A stretch of 33,088 nucleotides of DNA, from positions 1-33,088 of IMG/VR virus record IMGVR_UViG_3300034101_002741. The stretch is one strand, 5' to 3'. The stretch comes from a virus. Position 1 is the first letter of the stretch. Each line of letters starts with the position of its first letter. A model generated the notes under the pieces. It worked only from the letters and a program-made list of their open reading frames with translations. It ran no database searches and was not told the DNA's origin. Of the stretch, positions 1 through 7,320 are shown in pieces. The translations under genes and the position numbers were made by a program.

Positions 1-150
1 TAATGCCGACCACGCGGAGCCGTTGCCAATTTTAAACTTGCCCGTATTGGTCTCGAAGCCGATCTCGCCGGTGGCCAGCGTGGTATTGGCACTGGTGAAT
101 GCGGCGGCGGTGTCGCGTCTGACTTGAATCGTGACATTTGACGTTGCCAT
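1..150 (-). CDS. Tail fibre-like protein, N-terminal fragment (same gene as 32360-33010)
   Basis: The first 50 codons of the fibre-like gene that is complete at 32360-33010, cut by the window edge. ATG at 150 overlaps the stop of the upstream gene (TAATG). The fragment carries the VRRDTAAAF to NGSAWSAL segment typical of N-terminal attachment domains of phage fibres. It is not a second gene: the flanking sequence shows it is the same locus seen across the circular junction. Confidence 0.9.
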   Translation of the reverse strand, partial: MATSNVTIQVRRDTAAAFTSANTTLATGEIGFETNTGKFKIGNGSAWSAL

Positions 151-228
151 TATGCGCCGCCCCCATCGTAAACATTCGGCCCGCTGGCTGTTGCCGATCC
201 GCCATCGATGGTCAGGACAGTGACGTCT
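1..228. repeat. Left copy of the 228-bp end overlap (circular genome)
   Basis: Bases 1-228 match 32861-33088 at 226 of 228 positions. The differences are at 127 (a, versus t at 32987) and 145 (t, versus a at 33005). Both are third-codon-position changes in the fibre gene that starts at 150 or 33010 (Ile att/ata, Ala gca/gct), so the protein is unchanged. The overlap lies inside coding sequence, which fits an assembled circular or circularly permuted molecule better than true virion ends. The two mismatches suggest strain variation within a population. Confidence 0.93.
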
Positions 229-668
229 AGTACGCCGTTGGCAATCTCAAGCGTGGTGCCAACCTTGACCATGCCCAGCGTGGTATTCGTGGCAATCGGG
301 GGCGTGCCGGTCAGGTTTGTATATGTCAGACAAGATGGCGTTGCGTATCGTCCATCTCCCCGGCCTTGCGTCAGGATCGAATCACTGCCCCAGACTGTGA
401 CATTTGAGAGCGTGGCGTTATTGGCAATGATTGCCAGGCTTCCCTTATCCAGCACGCATTCAGAGTAGAGCGTGCCGTTGTCGTTACTGCTGTAAAGCCC
501 GACCTTCTGCCCGATTTCATAGGCTTCCAGTGCGCCGTTTGCACCGGTGGGAAAGCACGCAACGAAGTATTCAAGGCCGCCATAACAGTGGATGCCGTTG
601 CCGGTGAAATTGGCGTCACTGGTCGCGTCAAAGATCAGACCTTTGTGTTTTAATGCGGAAAATGGCAT
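150..668 (-). CDS. Putative tail fibre / receptor-binding module protein
   Basis: A 172-aa protein rich in Gly, Thr and Asn with no catalytic motif. Residues about 125-150 contain PIATNTTLGMVKVG followed by an IANGVLDVT-type strand. This is the TLGxxKVG repeat found in many phage fibre shafts, and the next gene upstream (668-1486) has a related PVATNSTLGG segment. Six of its 12 Asn residues sit in N-X-T sequons. ATG at 668 overlaps the preceding stop (TAATG) and has a GAGG Shine-Dalgarno sequence. It belongs to the fibre block between portal and the small membrane genes. The structural role is inferred; the exact position in the virion is unknown. Confidence 0.7.
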   Translation of the reverse strand: MPFSALKHKGLIFDATSDANFTGNGIHCYGGLEYFVACFPTGANGALEAYEIGQKVGLYSSNDNGTLYSECVLDKGSLAIIANNATLSNVTVWGSDSILTQGRGDGRYATPSCLTYTNLTGTPPIATNTTLGMVKVGTTLEIANGVLDVTVLTIDGGSATASGPNVYDGGGA

Positions 669-1486
669 TAATTACGCCTCGTTATCGGCTCATAGCGATT
701 GTCGCAGGTTGATCGTGTCATTAGTTCATTTGGCCCTGGTGGCGAATTGTTTACCCCAAATGTCACGCCAAAGAAAAGGATGCCGGTAACACCAACCTCC
801 ATGAATGAGAAAGTTGTCTGATCTTCGTAGTACAAAGTTGAACCGCTGGCCGCCGCTCCAAATATTGCTTGACTTACCAGCGTTCCGTTTGCATGTTTGT
901 TTGTAGAAATAAGCTGCGCAGAAACAGGGCTAAGGTCGATCTCAGATTGACTTAGCCCTCTACTAACTGTGGTATCGAACGCACGAGATAAAAAGACGCT
1001 GCCAGCGGCTGGAAAGCCGTAAGTCATGCCGATTGCGAATTCATATTCAGTGGTAGCAAGATTGTTTGTTTTACTGATGCCATAGATTGTGCGTTTATTA
1101 AGTGTTCCATTGCCACTTGCAAGCTGATAAACCTGCCCTGCTATCGTCGCGTTGCCGCTGACGATGTTGGCATTCAGCGGAAAATACAGCGAATTGCCGA
1201 CCGCCGAAACATCATTCGCCGTTAGCGTGACATTCCCCGTTCGATTATTGAACGTACTGACACCGCCCGCTTGAGCCGATAGCAGCCCATTTGCGTTGAT
1301 CGTCAGATTATCGCCAACGATGATGCCGCCAAGCGTGCTATTAGTCGCGACGGGCAGAACGTAGCTGTTGCCGGTCGTCTGCACGACCACCGTATTATTC
1401 GGCTGTTGCCGCACAAGCACCTGATTGCTTGATGCCTGAATCGTCAGGCTGGTGGCATTGGCTTGTCTGACAATAATATCAGCCAT
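668..1486 (-). CDS. Putative tail fibre protein
   Basis: A 272-aa Thr/Asn/Gly-rich protein. The first 100 residues are short beta-strand repeats (IVGDNLTINANGLLSA, TFNNRTGNVTLTANDV). The segment STFNNRTGNVTLTANDV is characteristic of phage fibre shafts (FNGRTGAVTLTAADV in many homologues, from memory). The C-terminal half is probably a folded tip domain with a reference-type ending (TRSTCDNRYEPITRRN). It has ten N-X-S/T sequons. The stop overlaps the next ATG (TAATG). The family-level call of fibre is fairly sure; receptor binding is inferred. Confidence 0.75.
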   Translation of the reverse strand: MADIIVRQANATSLTIQASSNQVLVRQQPNNTVVVQTTGNSYVLPVATNSTLGGIIVGDNLTINANGLLSAQAGGVSTFNNRTGNVTLTANDVSAVGNSLYFPLNANIVSGNATIAGQVYQLASGNGTLNKRTIYGISKTNNLATTEYEFAIGMTYGFPAAGSVFLSRAFDTTVSRGLSQSEIDLSPVSAQLISTNKHANGTLVSQAIFGAAASGSTLYYEDQTTFSFMEVGVTGILFFGVTFGVNNSPPGPNELMTRSTCDNRYEPITRRN

Positions 1487-1836
1487 TAGCGGGTGACTTC
1501 CGGCGTGACAGTAAGCGTGCCGTAAAGCAGCCGATCAACTGTAGTATCGGGCTTGACCAGTTCAAGATCATAGACATAACTGCCCGCAGTCAGGTTAGCC
1601 GTTTGGGCGGCTGTCTGCTGCAAGGTGAAAGTGCCGTTGGCGGCTGATGTGATCGTAATATTACCGTTGGTTGTTGACAGGTCAAGTGTCGTATTGGCGG
1701 TATAAGCTGGCCGTGCCTGCATGCGGATGGTGTAGCCGGATAGGCTGATATTCGTCCCGTTAGCAGTCTGATACTGGATGGACTGCGACCAGGTGGCCCC
1801 TTGTTCTATTGTCAGGTTGCAATTACCGGCAGGCAT
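1486..1836 (-). CDS. Small beta-sandwich structural protein (tail or baseplate accessory)
   Basis: A 116-aa all-beta protein with the layout NLTIEQGATW - LSGYTIRMQARP - GNITI - GTFTLQ - AGSYVYDLELVKPD - LLYGTLTVTPEVTR. This pattern is common in small Ig-like phage proteins next to fibre genes (BppU N-terminal-like). Seven of its nine Asn residues lie in N-X-S/T sequons, the densest in the window. Start and stop each overlap a neighbour (TAATG), and a GAGG sequence precedes the start. It lies directly downstream of portal, so an accessory head or tail attachment role is possible. The precise role is unknown. Confidence 0.65.
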   Translation of the reverse strand: MPAGNCNLTIEQGATWSQSIQYQTANGTNISLSGYTIRMQARPAYTANTTLDLSTTNGNITITSAANGTFTLQQTAAQTANLTAGSYVYDLELVKPDTTVDRLLYGTLTVTPEVTR

Positions 1837-3143
1837 TATTCAGCCTCGCCTTCTGCTTGATCTTCTGCCGCTTCGGCTGGCGTGTCTCCGCCTTCGGCGG
1901 ACTCGATTTCGGCATAGCCCATGATCTGGCGAGCTTCATTCAGCGACAGTAAACCGGATTGGTACAAGGCCACCGCCCTGTCTGACAAGGCTTTCGTGTC
2001 TGCTGCCAGTTCTTCGATCTGGCTGGTATCAAACCTGACTGTGAGCATGTTATCAGGCTGGGCAATCGCGCCGTCATAGCCAGTGGGAAGCGTTCGCACC
2101 AGTCGCGTAAGCTGCATTGCCAGCAGTTCCAAGAAAGGAATGATCGCATCGCGCCAGCTTGCCCGATTGGCTTCAATCAAGTTGCTGTAGGTCTTGCCGG
2201 TGTCCGGTTGTTTTAATGACATTGGCGACCAGCCCAAGACACCACAGACACGGGCCACCGCGATTTCGGTCATCTCTTGGACTGAAAGATCTTTAGGCGA
2301 AAAGCCCGGCGTTTTGATGTCAAGCTCGCCACCCTTGAAAATCAATGGCCTGCCGACGCCCTTACCAGACACCGCCCGCTTGATGTCGGATTGAAGCACA
2401 GCAATATTGTCAGATGTCATCATCTGCGCCCCCGTGCCGGTCAGACTGACCAGCCATGAGGGCACACCGGATCGGCTCAGGATGGTTGTTTCGTAAATCG
2501 CTGTGAGCTTGATTAGTGCCAACTCTGCCCGCACTGCTTCCAGCGGTGAACGCCCCCTTGCGGCTGTCGTCGATGACTTGCCAACCCGAAAATGCAGCAT
2601 TCGCTCGCGAGGTGTCGTGAACTGGAAGCCCCGCCCACCATCGAAGCCGACAAAGGGATATTCGATGATTTCGCCGATGGCCTGTCCGTACGTCGGCACT
2701 TGAAGCCAACTATACGGGATGGGCTGGAGTTCGCGAATCGTGCCGCCCGTCTGCGTGTCCCGGTCAGAGATGGCGGGAACATAGGCGTTGCCATCCTCTA
2801 AAAGCTGTTGATAAATGAACTCAACCAGCGTTGATTCCGTTTCGCCTGGTGCGGGTTCTTTCCAGATTTGCAGCAGCGGATGATCTACCGGCTCAAATCC
2901 GCCTTCTTCATCAAAGTAGCCGACCTGCAATATGGCCTTGCAGACGTTCCGCCGCATGGCCTCAATCGCGGCCCTGATGACAGGGTTATCGCAATAAGGC
3001 CGGGCAAGATTGGCGTAATCATCACTTAGAGCGTTAATGACATCAACTGACCATGCCGACACGTCGATCTCGGTGGTGTCAGCAGTAACGCCCGTGCGAA
3101 GTGCTTTCGAGCGGAACCAGTTGAGTGGGTTGTAGTCAGGCAT
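1836..3143 (-). CDS. Portal protein, HK97 family
   Basis: At 435 aa it has a typical length for the Phage_portal family. It forms the dodecameric ring at the packaging vertex through which DNA enters and leaves the head. Visible family features are an N-terminal NPLNWFRSKALR segment, YCDNPVIRAAIEAMRRNVCKA, the LLEDGNAYVPAISDR wing segment near residues 112-126, the HFRVGKSSTTAARGRSPLEAVR loop, and VCGVLGWSPMSL with TYSNLIEANRASWRDAIIPFLE in the clip and stem region. The C-terminus is acidic. It starts 5 bp after the large terminase stop. It contains no N-X-S/T sequon, unlike the fibre genes that follow. Confidence 0.95.
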   Translation of the reverse strand: MPDYNPLNWFRSKALRTGVTADTTEIDVSAWSVDVINALSDDYANLARPYCDNPVIRAAIEAMRRNVCKAILQVGYFDEEGGFEPVDHPLLQIWKEPAPGETESTLVEFIYQQLLEDGNAYVPAISDRDTQTGGTIRELQPIPYSWLQVPTYGQAIGEIIEYPFVGFDGGRGFQFTTPRERMLHFRVGKSSTTAARGRSPLEAVRAELALIKLTAIYETTILSRSGVPSWLVSLTGTGAQMMTSDNIAVLQSDIKRAVSGKGVGRPLIFKGGELDIKTPGFSPKDLSVQEMTEIAVARVCGVLGWSPMSLKQPDTGKTYSNLIEANRASWRDAIIPFLELLAMQLTRLVRTLPTGYDGAIAQPDNMLTVRFDTSQIEELAADTKALSDRAVALYQSGLLSLNEARQIMGYAEIESAEGGDTPAEAAEDQAEGEAE

Positions 3144-3148
3144 TTAGA

Positions 3149-4495
3149 TTAGGAGAACCACTGAAAAGAGCCGTTTCTGCTGAGGTAGTTGAATGCGTCG
3201 GCTGCTGCATCCACCTGGTCATCATGTTGACCAGTGGGGAAGCTGCACAATTCGTCGATGAAAGCCCTGTTCCAATCGCCTCGCTCAAGCTCTACAAGGC
3301 CAGCTTCACAGGCTGCCGCAAACGGCATGGCCCGCACCTCTTTTGAGCCTGTTGGGCGGGCGGATACAGTCGCGAACCCTGCCAAGTTGATTTTGTCCTG
3401 CTCCACTTGATCAACTCCCGCGGCACCGGGATCTTGAGCAAGGTGGACGATTGTCTGAAGCCCGTCTATCTCGGCTGTCTGTCGCTGGATGGTTCGCCGT
3501 TGGGCTGGTGACCACTGACCTCTAACCACGTGGGTGATTCGGTATTTATCACCGATTCGCTGCATTCTGACGCCTGCGGTGTAGTCACCCGCCCCCGGCG
3601 TCGCTGCTGTATCGTAAGCGCGGCAAGCCAGCCCTGAGCTATTGCCCCCGTCACTAATAGGCAGCCAATCGTGACGGAAGAAGCCACCAGATCGAGGGCT
3701 AGGACGTTGTTGATAGAGGGCTGAGAATGCATAACTACCAATAGCCTTCTTAATTCTGTCAAAGTCTGCGACGTTGTAACGGTCTGGCCAGAGTGCCGCC
3801 CCCGGCTCTCTGCCAAGTGCATCACCTTCTTCGGCAATGGCTGGCAAGCTCACCACGTCCCACCGTTCGCCGCCGTTATTTGCTTCTTCCAGTAGTTGGC
3901 CCGCTAAATCGAGCGAATGCCAGCGGGTCATGATCAGCACGATAGCCGCGCCGGGGTGTAACCGCGTGTAGAGATCGTTTTGATACCAGTCCAGCACTCT
4001 CGCCCGGTAAGTTGGTGATTCAGCCTCTTGGCGGCTTTTGACCGGGTCGTCAATCACTACCAGATCAGCACCGTAGCCCGTGACACCTGAGCCGACGCCG
4101 ACCGCATACAGCCCGCCACCGTGAACTGACGACCACTGATTCTGCTTGTTTGAATCGTTCGCGAACTGGAATCCGAATCGACTAACGAGCCGCCTTGTCT
4201 GTCGGCTGAATGTGCATGCGAGGCTGTGATTATAGGCTCCGACAATGACCCGCATGGTTTGGTTGCGGAGTAGTCGATAGGCCGGATAGTGAATCGTTGA
4301 TTGTTCGCTTTTGCCGTGCCGTGGTGGCAGGAAAAGCATTAGCCGTGTGATTTCGCCGTTTGTTACCCGGTCAAGCCGGTTTCGGCAGAGTTTAAGATGA
4401 TTCGGATGCCACTGATGATTCGGACTGACACGCTCTAAAAACTGCCATAAACCAGCCTTAATCAAGCTGTTCCGGGGCTGGCTCAGGGTCATCAT
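3149..4495 (-). CDS. terL: Terminase large subunit
   Basis: A 448-aa packaging motor and nuclease. The N-terminal ATPase has a Walker A-like PPRHGKSE (57-64), Walker B LVVIDD (145-150) and coupling motif IMTRW (188-192). The C-terminal RNase H-like nuclease has acidic residues in AYDTAATP (Asp 295), LAQDPGA (Asp 355) and the DDQVDAAADAF motif (425-435), as in Terminase_6 proteins. Its start overlaps the DUF5681 gene by 38 bp, the usual small-then-large terminase layout. The packaging mode cannot be assigned without phylogeny. Confidence 0.95.
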   Translation of the reverse strand: MMTLSQPRNSLIKAGLWQFLERVSPNHQWHPNHLKLCRNRLDRVTNGEITRLMLFLPPRHGKSEQSTIHYPAYRLLRNQTMRVIVGAYNHSLACTFSRQTRRLVSRFGFQFANDSNKQNQWSSVHGGGLYAVGVGSGVTGYGADLVVIDDPVKSRQEAESPTYRARVLDWYQNDLYTRLHPGAAIVLIMTRWHSLDLAGQLLEEANNGGERWDVVSLPAIAEEGDALGREPGAALWPDRYNVADFDRIKKAIGSYAFSALYQQRPSPRSGGFFRHDWLPISDGGNSSGLACRAYDTAATPGAGDYTAGVRMQRIGDKYRITHVVRGQWSPAQRRTIQRQTAEIDGLQTIVHLAQDPGAAGVDQVEQDKINLAGFATVSARPTGSKEVRAMPFAAACEAGLVELERGDWNRAFIDELCSFPTGQHDDQVDAAADAFNYLSRNGSFQWFS

Positions 4496-4766
4496 CGTAA
4501 TTGTTTAACGTGTCGCCTGATTGATCGCTTGCGGCAACCTTGCCGTTCAGTCTGTCGTAGATGGCCTGCCAGTAACGAAAGTCACCACCCAAGGCTTGTT
4601 TCAATCCAACTTCAACCAGCTTGTCGAGTAAATCTGGCGAATTAACCAGAACCCTATCAAGGGCCTCATTCATATCCGGTCGTTTGGGCCTGCCTTTTGG
4701 GTTGCCGCTTTCGCCTGGCTTCCAAGGTGGTCGAAGTCCTGACCTGTCAGGATTAAGGTTTGCCAT
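4458..4766 (-). CDS. DUF5681 protein, probable small terminase or packaging accessory protein
   Basis: A 102-aa protein whose N-terminus has the DUF5681 signature PWKPGESGNPKGRPKRPD (about residues 15-32). In many phages DUF5681 genes lie just before terL and are thought to bind DNA during packaging. The C-terminus is acidic (DDDPEPAPEQLD). I chose ATG 4766; an in-frame TTG at 4793 would add nine residues, and neither start has a convincing Shine-Dalgarno sequence. Overlap with terL suggests translational coupling. The family call is sure, the small-terminase role is inferred. Confidence 0.8.
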   Translation of the reverse strand: MANLNPDRSGLRPPWKPGESGNPKGRPKRPDMNEALDRVLVNSPDLLDKLVEVGLKQALGGDFRYWQAIYDRLNGKVAASDQSGDTLNNYDDDPEPAPEQLD

Positions 4767-4817
4767 TTCAGTACGGTGCTTTTTTCGGTGCAATCATCGG
4801 TGAAACTACCGATATTG

Positions 4818-5243
4818 TCACCAGTCCACCCGCCCCCGCAGATTGACCATCGATTCAATTGCACCACGGCCCGGCTGGGCACCCTTGTTTCGTCGCTTGT
4901 TGCCGGTCAGCCGCTGCATCTCGGCATTACGCTTGATGCGTGCCTCACTGATGACCTTTTGCAGTGCGTACTGGCGTTGCTCCCACCTGGCAGCAGCTTG
5001 CAGCACTGCATCGAACTTCTTGTCGGCTCGCAGGCATTTCAGGCAGATGGCGGGCTTGATCTTCTCCAGGCTCCTGCCACTGTCGCAGACTCCGCACGGT
5101 GATTTCTGGCTTGACTCTCGCCAACCGTCAGGTGGCACTAAGCCGACCAGTTCAACCGTCTGCCCGCCCAGGTACACTCTGACCTGCGCTTCAGCCCGGC
5201 GGTTGATTTGATCTTCTGTTAATTCTTCAGATAACGATTCCAT
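4818..5243 (-). CDS. Hypothetical protein with a four-cysteine zinc ribbon
   Basis: A 141-aa protein. CGVC and CLKC lie about 15 residues apart (roughly residues 50-72), a zinc ribbon candidate. A basic, probably helical C-terminus follows (ISEARIKRNAEMQRLTGNKRRNKG). It sits just upstream of the DUF5681-terL pair, where DNA-binding packaging or late-regulator proteins are common. No family is recognised. Its 5' flank (5244-5299) is AT-rich with runs of seven or more A/T, and no Shine-Dalgarno sequence is evident. Confidence 0.6.
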   Translation of the reverse strand: MESLSEELTEDQINRRAEAQVRVYLGGQTVELVGLVPPDGWRESSQKSPCGVCDSGRSLEKIKPAICLKCLRADKKFDAVLQAAARWEQRQYALQKVISEARIKRNAEMQRLTGNKRRNKGAQPGRGAIESMVNLRGRVDW

Positions 5244-5299
5244 TAAATATTGACACTAAACGCTAAAAAAAATTACCGCAATCGCAAATAAAAAAAGTT

Positions 5300-5497
5300 T
5301 TATTTGTTTGGGAAATCAACGATAGTTGGCTCGTTAATTTCACCCCATTTATGGAACCGCTTCAGCGGTGTTATTTCTTCTTCGTAAATCTCAGAGATCC
5401 TGAAATTGCCATCGTCCTTACAAATAGCCGACACCACCCGCTTAACGAGTCGGTCTGGGTGTCGGTATTGAAAGTTGATGAACTTCTTGGTCGGCAT
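5300..5497 (-). CDS. Hypothetical 65-aa protein
   Basis: An unrecognised, mixed-charge small protein (FQYRHPDRLVKRVVSA, then ISEIYEEEITPLKRFHKW). The frame stays open upstream to an ATG at 5635, but that extension overlaps a RusA-like remnant in another frame and looks non-coding, so I chose ATG 5497. No Shine-Dalgarno sequence precedes it. A perfect TATAAT (minus strand, 5504-5509) lies six bases before the ATG, so a leaderless message is conceivable. Confidence 0.45.
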   Translation of the reverse strand: MPTKKFINFQYRHPDRLVKRVVSAICKDDGNFRISEIYEEEITPLKRFHKWGEINEPTIVDFPNK

Positions 5498-5504
5498 AGT
5501 GCTA

Positions 5505-5573
5505 TTATAGCACAGCTTCGAGAGTGATTTCGATTGTATCTTTTCTTTCAAACACCAGACATTCCTTTCCATG
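5505..5573 (-). pseudogene. Remnant of a second RusA-like C-terminus
   Basis: A short frame ending in TIEITLEAVL-stop mirrors the end of the intact RusA at 5693 (GVEITLEVVL-stop). Upstream, CLVFER resembles CQVTER of RusA, with about 13 residues missing between the two matches. The nucleotide differences are mostly at third codon positions, so the copy is diverged rather than a recent duplication. An in-frame stop at 5574-5576 closes it. It looks like the scar of a replaced or deleted resolvase gene. Confidence 0.5.
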
Positions 5574-5692
5574 TCATACAGCAAAATTCGACGCCTTTTT
5601 ACACCATTCTCCCTCCTATAAGATGACGGAAGCATATTCCTTGCAGTGGCTTGCGAATGGTGTAATTATGGCGACTTCTAAAATCCTACACC

Positions 5693-6145
5693 TTATAGCA
5701 CAACTTCCAGCGTAATTTCGACGCCTGGTGCCTCGTTTACATTGCACCAATGTTTCTGGCAGAATCGTTCCGTCACCTGACAATCGTCCTTGTAAACAAT
5801 ACCGGTCAGTGCATCTTCCGTGCATCGAATCAGCTTTGTCAGGTCGGGCTTTTGAGTGTGGTGTTTCGGGGCAGTCTCTTTAATCCTGGCCGCATTCTTG
5901 CCGCTCCCAAAATGGCACTTAGGCCGGGGAAAGTAGAAATCAATCGACATTGCCACCGCTTCATTTGTCAGCTTGGCCCCGGCGTCAGTCATTGCCTGTT
6001 GGGCGTGCAGCGACACGATAGACTGCCAAGAGGTTTTCCGCTTGGCCGTGTCCATCACAATAATTCTGCCGGTTTTTGGATGCATGAATGCTTTTTTTGA
6101 GCCGGATGGTGAAGCGATGCCTGGGACGAAGAATGTAAGTTTCAA
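5693..6145 (-). CDS. rusA: RusA-family Holliday junction resolvase
   Basis: A 150-aa protein of usual RusA length. It should cut four-way DNA junctions during phage recombination or resolve branched DNA before packaging. The signature block is KPDLTKLIRCTEDALTG (99-115) followed by YKDDCQV, giving Asp 101, 111, 120 and 121. The second Asp of the common KPDxDNL motif is Thr here, as in some phage relatives. The start is TTG at 6145 overlapping the preceding TGA, with AGAGG five bases upstream. The family call is firm. Confidence 0.9.
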   Translation of the reverse strand: MKLTFFVPGIASPSGSKKAFMHPKTGRIIVMDTAKRKTSWQSIVSLHAQQAMTDAGAKLTNEAVAMSIDFYFPRPKCHFGSGKNAARIKETAPKHHTQKPDLTKLIRCTEDALTGIVYKDDCQVTERFCQKHWCNVNEAPGVEITLEVVL

Positions 6146-6402
6146 GATTTCCTCTCCGTGATCATCTTGGCCATTAATCCCAGTAACATTCCTAATGACA
6201 CGACAACAGGAAATGTCATGTATTTTCCTGTCATGTCTTCGACTGATGCGCCTAAAAGAATCAGGCTCATCGGGCCATAAATGAAATACAGATGCTCACT
6301 CGCAGACAACTCGTATTGTCTTTTACAAGCCACACTAAGCCACGGAATATAGCCAATAAGTCCTGTTATAAATGTGATCATGTTAAAAACCGTGATATTC
6401 AT
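6142..6402 (-). CDS. Small integral membrane protein
   Basis: An 86-aa hydrophobic protein with three likely membrane spans: about residues 5-24 (FNMITFITGLIGYIPWLSVA), 38-53 (LYFIYGPMSLILLGAS) and 63-80 (TFPVVVSLGMLLGLMAKM). The end is basic (ERKS). The start at 6402 has GGGGGAG six bases upstream; ATG at 6408 overlapping the TGA of the tiny upstream gene is the alternative. The cytoplasmic membrane is the likely site. It could be a holin, an exclusion protein or something else. Function not recognised. Confidence 0.6.
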   Translation of the reverse strand: MNITVFNMITFITGLIGYIPWLSVACKRQYELSASEHLYFIYGPMSLILLGASVEDMTGKYMTFPVVVSLGMLLGLMAKMITERKS

Positions 6403-6404
6403 TT

Positions 6405-6512
6405 TCATCTCCCCCTTTTCATCTCTTGCAGATACATCACCACCAATGCCGCCATCATGCCCGACAAGGTAAAACACGCCACAGCGGCGAAGATTGATAG
6501 GGTTATAGTCAT
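6405..6512 (-). CDS. 35-aa single-span membrane peptide
   Basis: A very short gene between DUF3310 and the 86-aa membrane gene, joined to both by ATGA overlaps. The product begins MTITLSIFAAVACFTLSG, continues as a hydrophobic helix to about residue 27, and ends in a basic EMKRGR tail. The codons fill the gap exactly, and the end of the gene supplies the Shine-Dalgarno sequence of its neighbour, so I consider it real. Function unknown; paired small membrane genes can be lysis or exclusion factors. Confidence 0.55.
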   Translation of the reverse strand: MTITLSIFAAVACFTLSGMMAALVVMYLQEMKRGR

Positions 6513-6727
6513 TTGTCGTATTCTCGCATTTTTTCAATCCGCTGAATCTCGCGATCAACGTACCACCGCGCCTTCCGCAGATCCTCAATGGCATCGCCCT
6601 TTTCACCCGCCCGCCAAAGGTATTTGATAGCGTTGCCACGGCAGAAATTGAAGTGTTCAGTGATCTGGATGCACTCTACTTTTGACGGATGGTTCTTGTA
6701 GTGATCAGGGTTGATTGGGTCGCTCAA
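6509..6727 (-). CDS. DUF3310 family protein
   Basis: A 72-aa protein with the full DUF3310 pattern: DPINPDHYKNHPSKVECIQI, FCRGNAIKYLWRAGEKG, then EDLRKARWYVDREI. The family is widespread in phages and is sometimes annotated as a nucleotide kinase-like protein, but its biochemical role is not settled. It overlaps both neighbours by four bases and belongs to the small-gene operon running from csrA to rusA. Confidence 0.9.
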   Translation of the reverse strand: MSDPINPDHYKNHPSKVECIQITEHFNFCRGNAIKYLWRAGEKGDAIEDLRKARWYVDREIQRIEKMREYDK

Positions 6728-7014
6728 TTTGTCTTCCCTTTCCAGTGTTCAACCTTCAGTGCCACTGGCTCGTAAAGTGAGTCTCGATACGCAACCGCAT
6801 TTTTATGGCTGCTAAAACAGCCAGACACTATCGCAGCATCCTTTTTGATCACCCACACCGGCGGGCTGACGATACCGGCCTCAATCAGTGCGTTGGCAAT
6901 CTTTTCGATCGGGATTGCCGCGTAATCATTCAGGAACCGCCCGAAATCGGCATCCATTAATTCGGCGAAGCGTTCCGCCTGTTCTTTGGTGATGGATTCA
7001 GGCTTGATCGGCAT
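6724..7014 (-). CDS. Hypothetical protein, 96 aa
   Basis: Not recognised. The N-terminal half is helical (ITKEQAERFAELMDADFGRFLNDY, then PIEKIANALIEAGIV). The C-terminal half reads VWVIKKDAAIVSGCFSSHKNAVAYRDSL, a short alpha/beta unit. The start overlaps the upstream gene by 17 bp and the stop overlaps DUF3310 by 4 bp, so it is translated in the same operon. Confidence 0.65.
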   Translation of the reverse strand: MPIKPESITKEQAERFAELMDADFGRFLNDYAAIPIEKIANALIEAGIVSPPVWVIKKDAAIVSGCFSSHKNAVAYRDSLYEPVALKVEHWKGKTN

Positions 7015-7318
7015 TGCTTGCGTCCGTGGATTCCAGTTCCTTTACCTTTCCTTCAAGATAGCGGACGTACTTAGCAACTTCGATTTCGCATTCAAAATGT
7101 ATGGCCCTCTTTGTGTTGTCATGGGATTCCCAGTAGCCAACAAATTCCCTTGCATTTTTCCATGTGTCAGGGGCCTTTCTTTCTAGGTCAGCAAGTTTTT
7201 CTCGCATATCCCTTAGGTACGCATTCATGCTGCTCGCATAGCCATTTGTGAGGATTGCGAGATGTGCCTTTTTCAGCGTCTCTATGTCAGCCCTCAACTG
7301 TTCAATTTGCTTTTTCAT
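6998..7318 (-). CDS. Hypothetical coiled-coil protein, 106 aa
   Basis: Starts with a strongly helical, charged stretch (KKQIEQLRADIETLKKAHLA) and a second helix (MREKLADLERKAPDTW), then a C-terminal YVRYLEGKVKELES helix. A coiled-coil dimer is likely. I chose ATG 7318 because GGGGAG lies seven bases upstream; ATG 7324 overlaps the upstream TGA. Long upstream extensions of this frame look non-coding. Function unknown. Confidence 0.6.
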   Translation of the reverse strand: MKKQIEQLRADIETLKKAHLAILTNGYASSMNAYLRDMREKLADLERKAPDTWKNAREFVGYWESHDNTKRAIHFECEIEVAKYVRYLEGKVKELESTDASNADQA

Positions 7319-7320
7319 TT

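Noticed and set aside
150-1486. Possible diversity-generating retroelement target (Asn-rich fibre with Mtd-like neighbour)
   Set aside because: No reverse transcriptase, template repeat or lectin variable region is present. The Asn codons are not grouped as AAY mutation hotspots near a 3' end.
5504-5509. TATAAT just before ATG 5497 as a leaderless promoter
   Set aside because: It falls within the stop codon of the RusA-like scar, and the best -35 (TCGAAA at 18 bp) is weak. Kept only as a remark in the gene entry.
5300-5635. A 111-codon version of the 65-aa gene
   Set aside because: The extra 46 codons overlap the RusA remnant in another frame, lack a ribosome site at proper distance and are Arg/Lys/Ser-rich without pattern.
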